A DNA stretch of 64,000 nucleotides from Limivivens sp034101475. GTDB taxonomy: Bacteria; Bacillota; Clostridia; Lachnospirales; Lachnospiraceae. The stretch spans positions 4,448 through 68,447 of the forward strand of contig JAXEJQ010000038.1 of the NCBI GenBank assembly GCA_034101475.1, given 5' to 3'. The translations under genes and the position numbers were made by a program. This document shows positions 44,066-52,137 of this stretch, in pieces. The notes beneath the pieces are model-generated. The model was given only the letters and a program-made list of their open reading frames with translations. It had not been told where the DNA came from and made no database searches. The first letter of the stretch is position 1, and every line of letters begins with the position of its first letter.

Positions 44066-45157
44066 TCAGTTTCCATAAACATGCCCGTCAATTTTTTCCA
44101 TATTCTGGAATTCGGTCATCCACTGATCAAAAACTGCATAAGTATCATAGTCTTCAAAACGATCCGGATGAAGCCATTTTGCGAAAAACGCAAGACCAAC
44201 GGTATTTCCGCCGCCGCGCAGGCAGAAATCGGAACACATCACAATCTGATCATTTTCGACAGCGTCCATCAGAGAAAAGCCTTCCCGGTTTTTCATTTCA
44301 TCCAGGGCATATGCATAATCTTCCTCTGTGGGCGGCAGATAATTATCCTGGAAAATACTGTCTTTTCCATCGCGGTAAACGGTTTTAATGATGACGTCCG
44401 GATTACTGTTAATCACGGCTTCCGCATCGGCATAATCACTGTCTTCCACCTGCATGGTGCTGTCAATTACGTTATATCCGCCGGCCTGATAAATCATCTG
44501 ACCCCAGCCGCTCTCATTTCCGAAGCACGTGGTATAGAGATCGTAGTATTCCAGATAAACTCTTACCCGCTCCTCTTCCGGCATGTCTGCCAGACGGTTT
44601 TCCACTTCTGTACGGACAGAGCTGCAGAAATCAATGACTCTTTCTGCACCTTCTTCTTTTCCGAATAGCTCCGCACATAATGTAATCTGGGCGTTGTACT
44701 CTTCAACGGTCTGACCGGAGGAGCATTTCAGCACAAAGACCGGAATATCATACTCGCCGAGTTTTTCAGCGATCTCATCCTTGTATTGTCCCGGCAAAAC
44801 GATAAAAACGTCCGGATTGTAGGAAATGATTTTCTCGTAATCCAGATCACGGGTTCCGTTTCCGTATACCTGTTCTTCCGTAAATTCGGGCCAGAATGCT
44901 TCATTTGTATAAGCCAGCTTATCAATGGAAACCACCTGGTCAATTGCACCGACTGCGCGGATGATTTCCAGATTATAGCGGTTGGAAACCACCGCCCGCT
45001 CAATGGTTTCGTTCAGTGTGACCTCACGTCCGTTGGCATCCACCAGTATCCGGGTTCCCTCTGCTTCTTCTGCTCCGGCTACAGCTGAAAATCCGCAAAA
45101 TGAAGCTGCCAGCAGGGCGGCACTCAGGATTATACCTGAAAAATTTTTTCTCATCAT
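44066..45157 (-). CDS. FecB-type substrate-binding protein, importer 5
   Basis: A 363-aa exported protein with a signal peptide ending VAGA; a Cys in the signal (SFCGF) is not a lipobox. Mature motifs: NETIERAVVSNRYNLEIIRAVGAIDQVVSID, NPDVFIVLPGQYKDEIAEKLGEYDIPVFVLKCSSG and MIYQAGGYNVIDSTMQ. AGGAGG precedes tandem ATGATG. It heads the nine-gene operon below two stacked promoters carrying the CCCCCC/GGGG box. Confidence 0.92.
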   Translation of the reverse strand: MMRKNFSGIILSAALLAASFCGFSAVAGAEEAEGTRILVDANGREVTLNETIERAVVSNRYNLEIIRAVGAIDQVVSIDKLAYTNEAFWPEFTEEQVYGNGTRDLDYEKIISYNPDVFIVLPGQYKDEIAEKLGEYDIPVFVLKCSSGQTVEEYNAQITLCAELFGKEEGAERVIDFCSSVRTEVENRLADMPEEERVRVYLEYYDLYTTCFGNESGWGQMIYQAGGYNVIDSTMQVEDSDYADAEAVINSNPDVIIKTVYRDGKDSIFQDNYLPPTEEDYAYALDEMKNREGFSLMDAVENDQIVMCSDFCLRGGGNTVGLAFFAKWLHPDRFEDYDTYAVFDQWMTEFQNMEKIDGHVYGN

Positions 45158-45265
45158 TCATCCTCCTATAAATAAAAACATCTCATGGTTTCCGGATAGA
45201 AAGAACTGTCTTTTCCGGCATTAGCAACAACATAAACAGCGCTTATTTATGTAGCAGTATAAGAT

Positions 45266-45309
45266 ATTGTAACAACAGATGAATGGCTGTACAACCCCGG
45301 CGGGGGGAT
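45266..45309 (-). promoter_or_regulatory. promoter P2 of importer 5/4 operon with G/C dyad box
   Basis: Transcribed strand: ATCCCCCCGCCGGGG (box, 45295-45309) abuts TTGTAC (-35, 45289-45294), 17 bases, TACAAT (-10, 45266-45271). The box sits inside a 12-bp inverted repeat, AATGGCTGTACA (45282-45293) with TGTACAGCCATT (45309-45320). The leader to the first start codon is about 100 bases. Confidence 0.7.
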
Positions 45310-45375
45310 GTACAGCCATTCTTATTTATCATGCGGATCCATGCGGAATCGGACGCAGAGTTTCTTTTTTGCATA

Positions 45376-45404
45376 AGAAAAGAGCTGTCTGACAGCTCTT
45401 TTCT
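45376..45404 (-). terminator. hairpin between stacked promoters P1 and P2
   Basis: AGAAAAGAGCTGTC (45376-45389) pairs with GACAGCTCTTTTCT (45391-45404): a 14-bp stem with T-rich 3' arm (CTCTTTTCTT on the minus strand). It may terminate P1 transcripts and give a short RNA, or act as a processing or stability hairpin. Confidence 0.55.
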
Positions 45405-45503
45405 ATATAAAGGTCGATGATGGGTTTTAACTGCTCTGATGCTTTTGTTGGAGGTAAACACATTCAGAGAAACAACATTTAGTAATAAATGGTTGTTGGT
45501 AAT

Positions 45504-45548
45504 ATCATATCGGAAATAATTGTTCTTTACAAGCCCCGTGGGGGGATA
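45504..45548 (-). promoter_or_regulatory. promoter P1 of importer 5/4 operon with G/C dyad box
   Basis: Transcribed strand: TATCCCCCCACGGGGC (box, 45533-45548) abuts TTGTAA (45527-45532), 17 bases, TATGAT (45504-45509). The 19 bases CAAGCCCCGTGGGGGGATA (plus strand) are identical at 56670-56688. Confidence 0.75.
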
Positions 45549-45911
45549 AAAATTGACATTATTTTGAATTTTACTATGCGTCCTTTTGCCATGTGAGGCT
45601 GGACAGGTGGTGGTGCAAATGAGAGAACCACAAATCAGTTTACTATGCGGGCTATGAGCCCAAAATAAGAACCGATCTTTGCCGATATGATTATTATAGA
45701 CCATCTTTATGGCAAAAGAAATAAAAACGATCGGCTTGCCCCTGTTTCATGCGCAGTGGTGCCAACGAAGGGCATGGGGGTTTACTATAAAAGTCCCGGA
45801 CAGCAGCCATGTGGTGAAGCATGCTTGCATGCGCAGACACATGGATATTGGACGGGTTACCCGTATGAGCAAGCAGCGGAGCGAATTGCGAATACGGGGC
45901 GATTGCGTTAG

Positions 45912-46211
45912 CAATCGACTTTTATTATTGGTGATGTCTGCATCAGCAGACATTTCCGTTTAGAGTATAAAGGGGCTGTTGTTTCTGCACAAGTTCCCCC
46001 GGAGAATGAGCGGCTGACCACGGATTGGTGGGCACCCCTGAAACGTATCGGCAGTGTTCTGACGGAAAGTCCTATGCCAGATGATGAAGAACAGGAATTG
46101 TCACTGGAGGAGCAATATCATGAAATGCTCAGCGGCGGCATGGAAAATAGTACTGTAAAGTATGATATTTCCTATGATGATGATGACTGGAGCGAATCTA
46201 TCCATATTTGA
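45912..46211 (+). pseudogene. C-terminal fragment of an unidentified protein
   Basis: An open frame of 99 codons without a usable start, ending TGA 46209-46211. It reads FIIGDVCISRHFRLEYKG.., WWAPLKRIGSVL, then an acidic tail with DDDDWSESIHI. Codon use looks genuine. It resembles tails of mobile-element proteins in style only; no family is assigned. A hairpin CGATTGC-GTTA-GCAATCG (45900-45917) and ATGTCTGC-ATCA-GCAGACAT (45934-45953) lie at its 5' edge. The region 45550-45911 contains no convincing gene. Confidence 0.4.
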
Positions 46212-46226
46212 TTTTCAGGCTACCGT

Positions 46227-46319
46227 ATGAAAAGATCTGCCAATGAAACGGAACAAACAATGATTTCCGTCACTCTGGAAGAGCTTCCTTTTTCAGGAAA
46301 ATCCGTATTCCTGTCCTGA
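46227..46319 (+). other. short open frame in decayed region
   Basis: A 30-codon frame starting ATGAAAAGATCT and ending GTATTCCTGTCCTGA follows the fragment by 15 bases, without a clear ribosome site. It may be a remnant of the same lost element. Low confidence that it is expressed. Confidence 0.2.
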
Positions 46320-46339
46320 AAATTCTTTCGCGGCCTGTT

Positions 46340-46545
46340 TCAGAAGCCGCATTCAGGGCTGATGCCGCCGATCCATGTGAGACCGCAGATTTCTTTCACC
46401 GTCGGGAATAAGTAGGGAATCTGTCCTATGGCAGCTTTCTTTCCGGCAAGTTGTTGCGTAAACAGCTCATAAGGGGACTTTCCTTCGTAGGGGCCTTCCC
46501 AGTTCTCCGGTTTTCGCGGTTCATACCCTGTAACCGTTTTCCAGC
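46340..46545 (-). pseudogene. unidentified C-terminal coding remnant
   Basis: The minus frame ends LTWIGGISPECGF and contains GYEPRKPENWEGPYEGKSPYELF. It looks protein-like, but its only upstream Met (46591) lies in the terminator hairpin of the importer 7 operon and has no ribosome site. Probably a fragment fused by deletion. Family unknown. Confidence 0.3.
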
Positions 46546-46548
46546 GAT

Positions 46549-46580
46549 AGAAAAAGGACTGACCAACCAGTCCTTTTTCT
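46549..46580 (-). terminator. terminator of the LysR/importer 6/importer 7 operon
   Basis: AGAAAAAGGACT (46549-46560) pairs with AGTCCTTTTTCT (46569-46580): a 12-bp stem with its T run in the 3' arm, 23 bases past the last ATPase gene. Confidence 0.8.
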
Positions 46581-46602
46581 GTTAGGTTCATAATGTAAAA
46601 AG

Positions 46603-47370
46603 TTATATTACAGTTTCTTTTCTGGGACGCACGGTTCTTCCGGTCACCTCGCAGATCGGTCCATACAGTGTTTCAAGAAGTTTTCCGTCCAGCAGCAGTT
46701 CTGCATTACCCTGGGCAATCAGTTTCCCGGCTTTCATTACCAATACCTGGTCACAAAACCAGAGAACATGATTGGGATCATGGGTACAAACCAGAATGGT
46801 TTTTCCTTTCTTTTGAAGGTTTTTCAGAGATTGCCAGACAATCATCTGATTTTTAAAATCCAGAGCAGAAGTAGGTTCATCCAGTATCATGATCGGGCTG
46901 TTCTGAGCCAGTGCCCGGGCAATAAGGACAAGCTGCCGCTGACCGCCGGAAAGCTGGGTATAAGAACGGGTCTTAATTTCCTGAATGCCCACTTCCAGGA
47001 TCGCTTCTTCAGCAGCTGCCAGATCTTTTTGGGAAGGCCCGCGTACACCTCCCAGATGTGGTGTACGCCCCATTAGTACGACTTCTTCAACCGAATAGGC
47101 AAAAGATACCTGATGCTCCTGCGGCACGTAACAAAGCTTTCTGCTGCGTTCTTTTGCAGCCATTTCCCGGATTCTCTGACTTTCCACACAGATGGTTCCA
47201 TGTTGAGGAACCAGGATACCAGCGATACATTTTAACAGAGTTGTCTTGCCGGAACCGTTGGGACCGAACAGGGCATGAATGCCGCCGGTTGTAATCTGAG
47301 CGCTGATTCCGTGCAGAATTTCCTGTTTATCGTAAGAAAACTGTAAATTTTCAAAAGAAACTGCTGTCAT
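46603..47370 (-). CDS. FecE-type ABC ATPase, importer 7
   Basis: A 255-aa ATPase: Walker A GPNGSGKTT near residue 37, signature LSGGQRQL, Walker B IMILDEPTSALD, VCTHDPNHVL switch. It overlaps the permease stop by 4 bases. Last gene of the ten-gene operon that starts with LysR. Confidence 0.92.
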   Translation of the reverse strand: MTAVSFENLQFSYDKQEILHGISAQITTGGIHALFGPNGSGKTTLLKCIAGILVPQHGTICVESQRIREMAAKERSRKLCYVPQEHQVSFAYSVEEVVLMGRTPHLGGVRGPSQKDLAAAEEAILEVGIQEIKTRSYTQLSGGQRQLVLIARALAQNSPIMILDEPTSALDFKNQMIVWQSLKNLQKKGKTILVCTHDPNHVLWFCDQVLVMKAGKLIAQGNAELLLDGKLLETLYGPICEVTGRTVRPRKETVI

Positions 47371-48410
47371 GATTCCATTCCCACCTGCCTGTTCATTCGT
47401 AATAAATAAATCAGATATGGCGCTCCCAGGATCGAGGTGATGATGCTTACGGGTATTTCTCCCATGATAACTGTCCGCGCAATTGTATCACAGATAACCA
47501 GAAACAGACCTCCGAGGCAGGCAGAAAACGGAATGGTATAACGGTGATCGGCACCAAGGAGCATTCGGCAGGCATGTGGAATCATCAGTCCGACCCAGGA
47601 AATAATACCTACGCGGGAAACCGTTGCAGCTGTCAGGAAGGTAGCAGTTCCCAGGGCCACGAACTTCAAAAGCCCGACCCGAATTCCCATGGTTTTCGCT
47701 TCCTGGTCTCCCATTGTCAGCACATTCAGCTGCCAGCCCAGAGCCCAAAGGATTCCGGCACCCAGAATTACAGCCGGAAGAAGAAAAAACACATCGCTCC
47801 ATTTCGCTGTATAAAATCCGCCCATCAGCCAGAAGGAAATTTCACGCAGTTTACTGTCCGGAGCAACCGTTTTGATCAGATTCAGGAGAGCTGTAAAAAT
47901 AGAACCAACAACTACGCCGGAAAGAATCAGGTTCACCAATGGCGTTTCTCCGCGTCTGGTTGCAATACTGTAAGCCATTGCCATTGCCAGAACGGCAAAC
48001 AGAAAAGCCAGCAGGCTTACGGGTACGAGACCGGATAAGAATACAATTCCGATGGCTGCACCACAGGCCGCACCGGAAGAAATCCCGAGAATATAAGGTT
48101 CTACCAGCGGATTGCGGAAAACTCCCTGGAATACCGTGCCGGAAACTGCCAACGCAATTCCGGATAAAGCGGCAAGACAGATTCTCGGGAAACGGACATC
48201 CCAGACAACCGTCAGAAAACGTTCCTCACTGACCTGAGACAGACCGATTTTTTCACCAATCGCAGCCAATAATTCATTAAGAGGAATGGAAAGATTTCCG
48301 CGTGTGATGGAGATGATCATTCCAGCCAGAAGAAAGAGCAGGGAGCAGAGAATGATCTTTCTTTTTGATGCTGCCTTTTCTATCAGTGTTTTCTGGGTGT
48401 TATGCTTCAT
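47367..48410 (-). CDS. FecCD-type permease, importer 7
   Basis: A 347-aa membrane protein: VWDVRFPRICLAALSGIALAVSGTVFQG, GISSGAACGAAIGIVF and SRVGIISWVGLMIPHACRMLLGADHR. The start at 48410 (MKHNTQK) overlaps the methyltransferase stop by 11 bases; the frame open to 48470 is not needed. Confidence 0.93.
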   Translation of the reverse strand: MKHNTQKTLIEKAASKRKIILCSLLFLLAGMIISITRGNLSIPLNELLAAIGEKIGLSQVSEERFLTVVWDVRFPRICLAALSGIALAVSGTVFQGVFRNPLVEPYILGISSGAACGAAIGIVFLSGLVPVSLLAFLFAVLAMAMAYSIATRRGETPLVNLILSGVVVGSIFTALLNLIKTVAPDSKLREISFWLMGGFYTAKWSDVFFLLPAVILGAGILWALGWQLNVLTMGDQEAKTMGIRVGLLKFVALGTATFLTAATVSRVGIISWVGLMIPHACRMLLGADHRYTIPFSACLGGLFLVICDTIARTVIMGEIPVSIITSILGAPYLIYLLRMNRQVGMES

Positions 48411-49233
48411 GTTCACCACCTGCTGTTTTTTTAGGTTTCCAGGATATTTCCACATAATTTGTCCTGTCATAGAAAATCCAGCTGCTTCCCTCTCGCTTGT
48501 AATGCGTCAGAATATATTCTGTCAGAAGATCGTCGTACTGATCAGAGGAAACTCCTACACGTTGGCGGATATTCATCAAAGCGGCCTTCAGATCCGGAAA
48601 ACGGTAGCTGAAACTGGTTCCTTCCAGATGTTTTACATCAGCGGATATACCGAGCTGGCACAACGCGCCATATAAAAGATCACTTCTGGGAGAGGGTTCC
48701 AGACCGCAGCCATGAATCTGAGGATAAAGATCCATCTGCAGTTGATTCCAGGTTGTAGTACCGCAGAACCAGTACAGATATACCCTTTTTCGTGCAACCT
48801 GATTCATGGCAAGAAGCGCTTTTCGGATGTCCGGCATATTCAGAGAATAGGAAGCGATTACGTAATCATAACCGGGAAGAGAGGCATAATCCACCTGCTC
48901 CCAGGAGGTTCCGATCATATAAACGTTCTGAATCTTTTCTTCTTCGCAGTGCTTTTTCAGCAGCTCGCGCATAGCCTCAGAAGGCTCGACTGCCGTCACT
49001 TCTTTTACTTTATGTGCAAGTGGCACTGCCAGAATACCAGGACCGCTTCCAATGTCCAATACCGTATCCGAACCGGAAAATGGAAAAGCGGCCGCACGCA
49101 GGCGGCCATCTTTCCAGATTCCTATGGAATTGTCATAGGATCGTGCGGTTTCTGGATTTTCATATTGATTTCGGTTTCCGGATCCTGTCTGCATCATATC
49201 TGTCCACAGCTGACAATAGTCCAGTTTATTCAT
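48400..49233 (-). CDS. class I SAM-dependent methyltransferase in the importer 7 operon
   Basis: A 277-aa protein. The SAM-binding motif TVLDIGSGPGILAVPLAHKVKEVTAVEPSEAMRELLKKH is near residues 57-95, followed by VIASYSLNMPDIRKALLAMNQVARKRVYLYWF, so the Rossmann fold is complete. The C-terminal ~90 residues are unlike the two divergent methyltransferases at 56.9-58.4 kb. Start and stop overlap the binding protein (TGATG) and the permease, so expression is tightly coupled to the importer. A role in modifying the imported chelate or its chelator is a guess; the substrate is unknown. Confidence 0.88.
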   Translation of the reverse strand: MNKLDYCQLWTDMMQTGSGNRNQYENPETARSYDNSIGIWKDGRLRAAAFPFSGSDTVLDIGSGPGILAVPLAHKVKEVTAVEPSEAMRELLKKHCEEEKIQNVYMIGTSWEQVDYASLPGYDYVIASYSLNMPDIRKALLAMNQVARKRVYLYWFCGTTTWNQLQMDLYPQIHGCGLEPSPRSDLLYGALCQLGISADVKHLEGTSFSYRFPDLKAALMNIRQRVGVSSDQYDDLLTEYILTHYKREGSSWIFYDRTNYVEISWKPKKTAGGEHEA

Positions 49234-50378
49234 CAGAATTCCTCCACATCCATCCAGTCAAGCTGCTGAACGACTTTCAGCTGCTGAGCTTCTTCCTCTG
49301 ACAGCTGATAGAGAGCTTGATGATAATCGTTAAGCCATTCGCCGACATTGATATCTTCAAACAGATCCGGATATACGCTCTTTGCGGAAATCAGCATAAT
49401 AGTCGGAGCTTCCAGCCGGAAATCTCCCCACCAGGTCAGGAGACCGATCGAAGCGACTTTCTGCTCTTTTACAGCAGTCACACTGGAAAGAGGGCTGTAA
49501 AGTTCATCGTTCAGGAATACTTCCGGTGTGGGGGATACGGTACAGAGAATGATATTATCCGGATTCAGGGTGATAATCTGTTCTGCAGAAACCTGACGGA
49601 TGGCTTCATGAACCGGATGAACATTCTTGATATTGGCAACCTCTTCGCTGAACTTCGCGTCTCCGTAGTTGGCACCCCATACCGTTCCGGTCAGTTCTTC
49701 TCCTTTTAATCCGCCAATGTACATTACGGATGGCTTGTCCTCTTCCTTCACATCTGCCGTACGATCCTGGATCATGGAAATTGTATCCTGCATCAGGGCG
49801 ACTACCTCTTCCGCACGCTCTTCCTGTTCGAAAACTTCTCCCATGAGACGTACGCCTTCATACTGAGTTTCCAGTTTTACCTCATCATAACACCCCGGGC
49901 CGTTTACGACAACCAGCGGATAATTCAGTTCGGTTTCAATTTTTTCAATCGCTTCCGCAGTAATTTCACTGTCTTTTATGTACTCGGAATTACGCAGAAT
50001 GACCAGATCAGGGTCTGCCGCCACCAGTGTTTCATAATCAACAGCACTGGTCGGATAACCGATCTGAGGAAGCTCCAGAAGCTGCGGGCACAGATACAGA
50101 CTGTCTCTCTCATTGGGGTCTGTTGCACTCTGAATCAGGTCACCGGATGCTACAATTTTGTCTTCAACCCCGAGGGCTTTCATAGTCTGTACCAGAAAAC
50201 CCTTGTCCAGAATTGCTACCCGTTCAATTTTTTCCGGAAGCTCAACTGTTACGCCTCTCATATCGACTACCGTACGCGTACCATCTGTTCCTTCTGCATA
50301 TACGGCATTTCCTGCCATGACGCTCATCACAGCGCAAATAGCAATTCCGACAGTTGCTTTTTGTTTTAGTTGTTTCAT
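49233..50378 (-). CDS. FecB-type substrate-binding protein, importer 7
   Basis: A 381-aa exported protein with a signal peptide ending VYA and no lipobox. Motifs: VVDMRGVTVELPEKIERVAILDKGFLVQTMKALG, GYPTSAVDYETLVAADPDLVILRNSEYIK and NPDNIILCTVSPTPEVFLND. The start at 50378 is followed by MKQLKQK. It lies 176 bases after the importer 6 ATPase gene; that gap carries the degenerate palindromic repeats. Confidence 0.9.
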   Translation of the reverse strand: MKQLKQKATVGIAICAVMSVMAGNAVYAEGTDGTRTVVDMRGVTVELPEKIERVAILDKGFLVQTMKALGVEDKIVASGDLIQSATDPNERDSLYLCPQLLELPQIGYPTSAVDYETLVAADPDLVILRNSEYIKDSEITAEAIEKIETELNYPLVVVNGPGCYDEVKLETQYEGVRLMGEVFEQEERAEEVVALMQDTISMIQDRTADVKEEDKPSVMYIGGLKGEELTGTVWGANYGDAKFSEEVANIKNVHPVHEAIRQVSAEQIITLNPDNIILCTVSPTPEVFLNDELYSPLSSVTAVKEQKVASIGLLTWWGDFRLEAPTIMLISAKSVYPDLFEDINVGEWLNDYHQALYQLSEEEAQQLKVVQQLDWMDVEEF

Positions 50379-50420
50379 TCTTTTTCTCCTCTTTTCTATG
50401 TATTGATCAAATGTCCCACG

Positions 50421-50453
50421 ATATCCGTATGGTATCTTTTGCCCCCAACATCA
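50421..50453. repeat. truncated relative of the 68-bp repeat
   Basis: ATATCCGTATGGTATCTTTTGCCCCCAACATCA-type sequence matches the right half of the repeat (4826-4858) with few changes, in plus orientation. The left half is missing. Confidence 0.75.
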
Positions 50454-50484
50454 TTCTTTGAGATGCCCGACAAATGAGCCTGCC

Positions 50485-50520
50485 GTCGATTTTTCCGTGC
50501 TTCGCACTCCCAAAATCGAC
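50485..50520. repeat. palindrome sharing the GTGC-TTC-GCAC core
   Basis: GTCGATTTT (50485-50493) pairs with AAAATCGAC (50512-50520) around TCC-GTGC-TTC-GCAC-TCCC. The core is the reverse complement of the one in the 68-bp repeats, but the outer stem differs while staying paired. Adjacent bases 50464-50495 are similar to 56799-56830 in reverse orientation. Confidence 0.7.
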
Positions 50521-50553
50521 GAAAACATTCGCAAATTCGCTCATTTTTTGCGC

Positions 50554-51312
50554 TTACAGTACGGAATCAATCAGTTTTCTTGTATAGTCTTCCTGAGGGT
50601 GATTGATAATGTCATCCGGAATCCCCTGTTCAACGACCTTTCCCTGATAAAGTACCAGAACTTCGTCACAGAATGCCTGTACCAGGGCCAGATCATGACA
50701 GATCAGCAGGAATGAGAGATTCTCTTTCCTTTTTAATTCCATTAAAAGCTCCAGAATCTGTTTCTGCACAGTCACGTCCAGGGCGCTGGTGGCCTCATCA
50801 CAGATCAGGATCGCGGGATCAACAGCCAGTGCCCGGGCGATGGCAGCCCGCTGACATTGTCCGCCGCTGACCTGGTGGGGATAACGGTCCGCAAATTCAG
50901 TCATCAGGCCACAGCGTATCAGAAGCTCTTCCACCTTTTTCCTGGTTTCCTTCCGGCTCATGCCGCTGTTTCGCAGACTTTCTCCTATACCGTCTCCTAA
51001 CGTATGCCGCGGGTCAAAGGATTCCGCAGGCATCTGGAAAACCATCTGAATATCGCGATAGGTCCGGCGAAGCTCCTTCCCTCTGACAGTTGTGATATCT
51101 CTCCCCATGAGTGATACTCTTCCATCGGTCAGGTCAACGAGGTGGGTGAGCATTTTTGCAATGGTGCTTTTTCCGGAACCGGATTCTCCCACGATGCCCA
51201 GACAGTGTCCGCGCTGCAGAGAGAAACTGACATCCTCTACGGCGGTAAAGGTTTTTTTCCCGGAAGTAAAGACCTTTTTCAAATGTTCTGCCTGCAGAAT
51301 GATTTCTGACAT
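50554..51312 (-). CDS. NikE/DppF-type ABC ATPase, importer 6
   Basis: A 252-aa ATPase: Walker A GESGSGKST near residue 37, signature VSGGQCQR, Walker B ILICDEATSALD (Ala in place of Pro). It ends at DSVL without a Cys-rich tail. The start at 51312 has GGAGGG 7 bases upstream; the frame to 51333 is the alternative. Confidence 0.9.
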   Translation of the reverse strand: MSEIILQAEHLKKVFTSGKKTFTAVEDVSFSLQRGHCLGIVGESGSGKSTIAKMLTHLVDLTDGRVSLMGRDITTVRGKELRRTYRDIQMVFQMPAESFDPRHTLGDGIGESLRNSGMSRKETRKKVEELLIRCGLMTEFADRYPHQVSGGQCQRAAIARALAVDPAILICDEATSALDVTVQKQILELLMELKRKENLSFLLICHDLALVQAFCDEVLVLYQGKVVEQGIPDDIINHPQEDYTRKLIDSVL

Positions 51313-51329
51313 CTCTTGCCCTCCGTTTC

Positions 51330-52127
51330 TCACTGGCCGGATGAGGAACTGCGCTTCAAATGCAGCACAGAATTCATCAGCTTTCTTGTATACTCATTTT
51401 CTGAATGGCGCAGAACCCGGTCCGTTTCCCCATAATCCATTACCTTCCCATTCTGCAGAACCAGTACCTTATCTGCCATTACCCCGACGACGCCAATATT
51501 ATGGGTTACAACAATCATTGCCGTCTGGTATTCCCTCCGCATCAGCTTCAGCTCTTCTACGACCTGTTTTTGTACGGTTACATCCAGTGCGCTGGTAGGT
51601 TCATCCGCCAACAGAAGAGAAGGATGCTGCATCATGGCGGTACAGATCCCTACCCGTTGATTCATGCCGCCGGAAAGTTCAAAGGGATAACTGTCCAGAA
51701 CCCGTTTTGTGTCACTGAGACCGATTTTTGCCATGACCTCAGCAGCCCGACGGTAAATCTCCGCCCGGGAAACTTTTTCGTGTTCGGACATGCTTTCATA
51801 AATCTGGTCGCCGACTGTCCGGATTGGACAAAGAGCTGCTTTACAGTCCTGAAAAACCATTCCCATTTCCGGTCCCAAAAGCTTTCGGAGACGGTTTTCC
51901 GGCATATCCACCACGTTTTGACCTTTATAATAGATGTCTCCCCTGGTAACCATGCCGGAACCACCCAGAAGCCCCATAATCGCTTTGATGATGGTACTCT
52001 TCCCGGAACCGGATTCTCCCACGATCCCGAGAATTTCACCCTTCTGGAGGGTGAAGCTCACATCCTGGACAACCGGCTTCCCGTTATAACAGATTGTAAC
52101 ATGCGCTACCTGCAGCAATGGTTCCAT
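51330..52127 (-). CDS. NikD/DppD-type ABC ATPase, importer 6
   Basis: A 265-aa ATPase: Walker A GESGSGKST near residue 38, signature LSGGMNQR, Walker B LLLADEPTSALD. Short C-terminus (LHLKRSSSSGQ) without the Cys-rich extension of importers 3 and 4, resembling the shorter nickel-type NikD. AAGGAG lies 7 bases before ATG 52127. Confidence 0.9.
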   Translation of the reverse strand: MEPLLQVAHVTICYNGKPVVQDVSFTLQKGEILGIVGESGSGKSTIIKAIMGLLGGSGMVTRGDIYYKGQNVVDMPENRLRKLLGPEMGMVFQDCKAALCPIRTVGDQIYESMSEHEKVSRAEIYRRAAEVMAKIGLSDTKRVLDSYPFELSGGMNQRVGICTAMMQHPSLLLADEPTSALDVTVQKQVVEELKLMRREYQTAMIVVTHNIGVVGVMADKVLVLQNGKVMDYGETDRVLRHSENEYTRKLMNSVLHLKRSSSSGQ

Positions 52128-52137
52128 AACAATCTCC

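Noticed and set aside
45243..45704. Minus-strand 153-codon frame
   Set aside because: It spans two promoters and two hairpins, has no ribosome site and poor coding character.
46546..46591. Start of an 83-codon minus frame as a real gene start
   Set aside because: Its first 15 codons are the terminator hairpin of the upstream operon and no ribosome site precedes the ATG.
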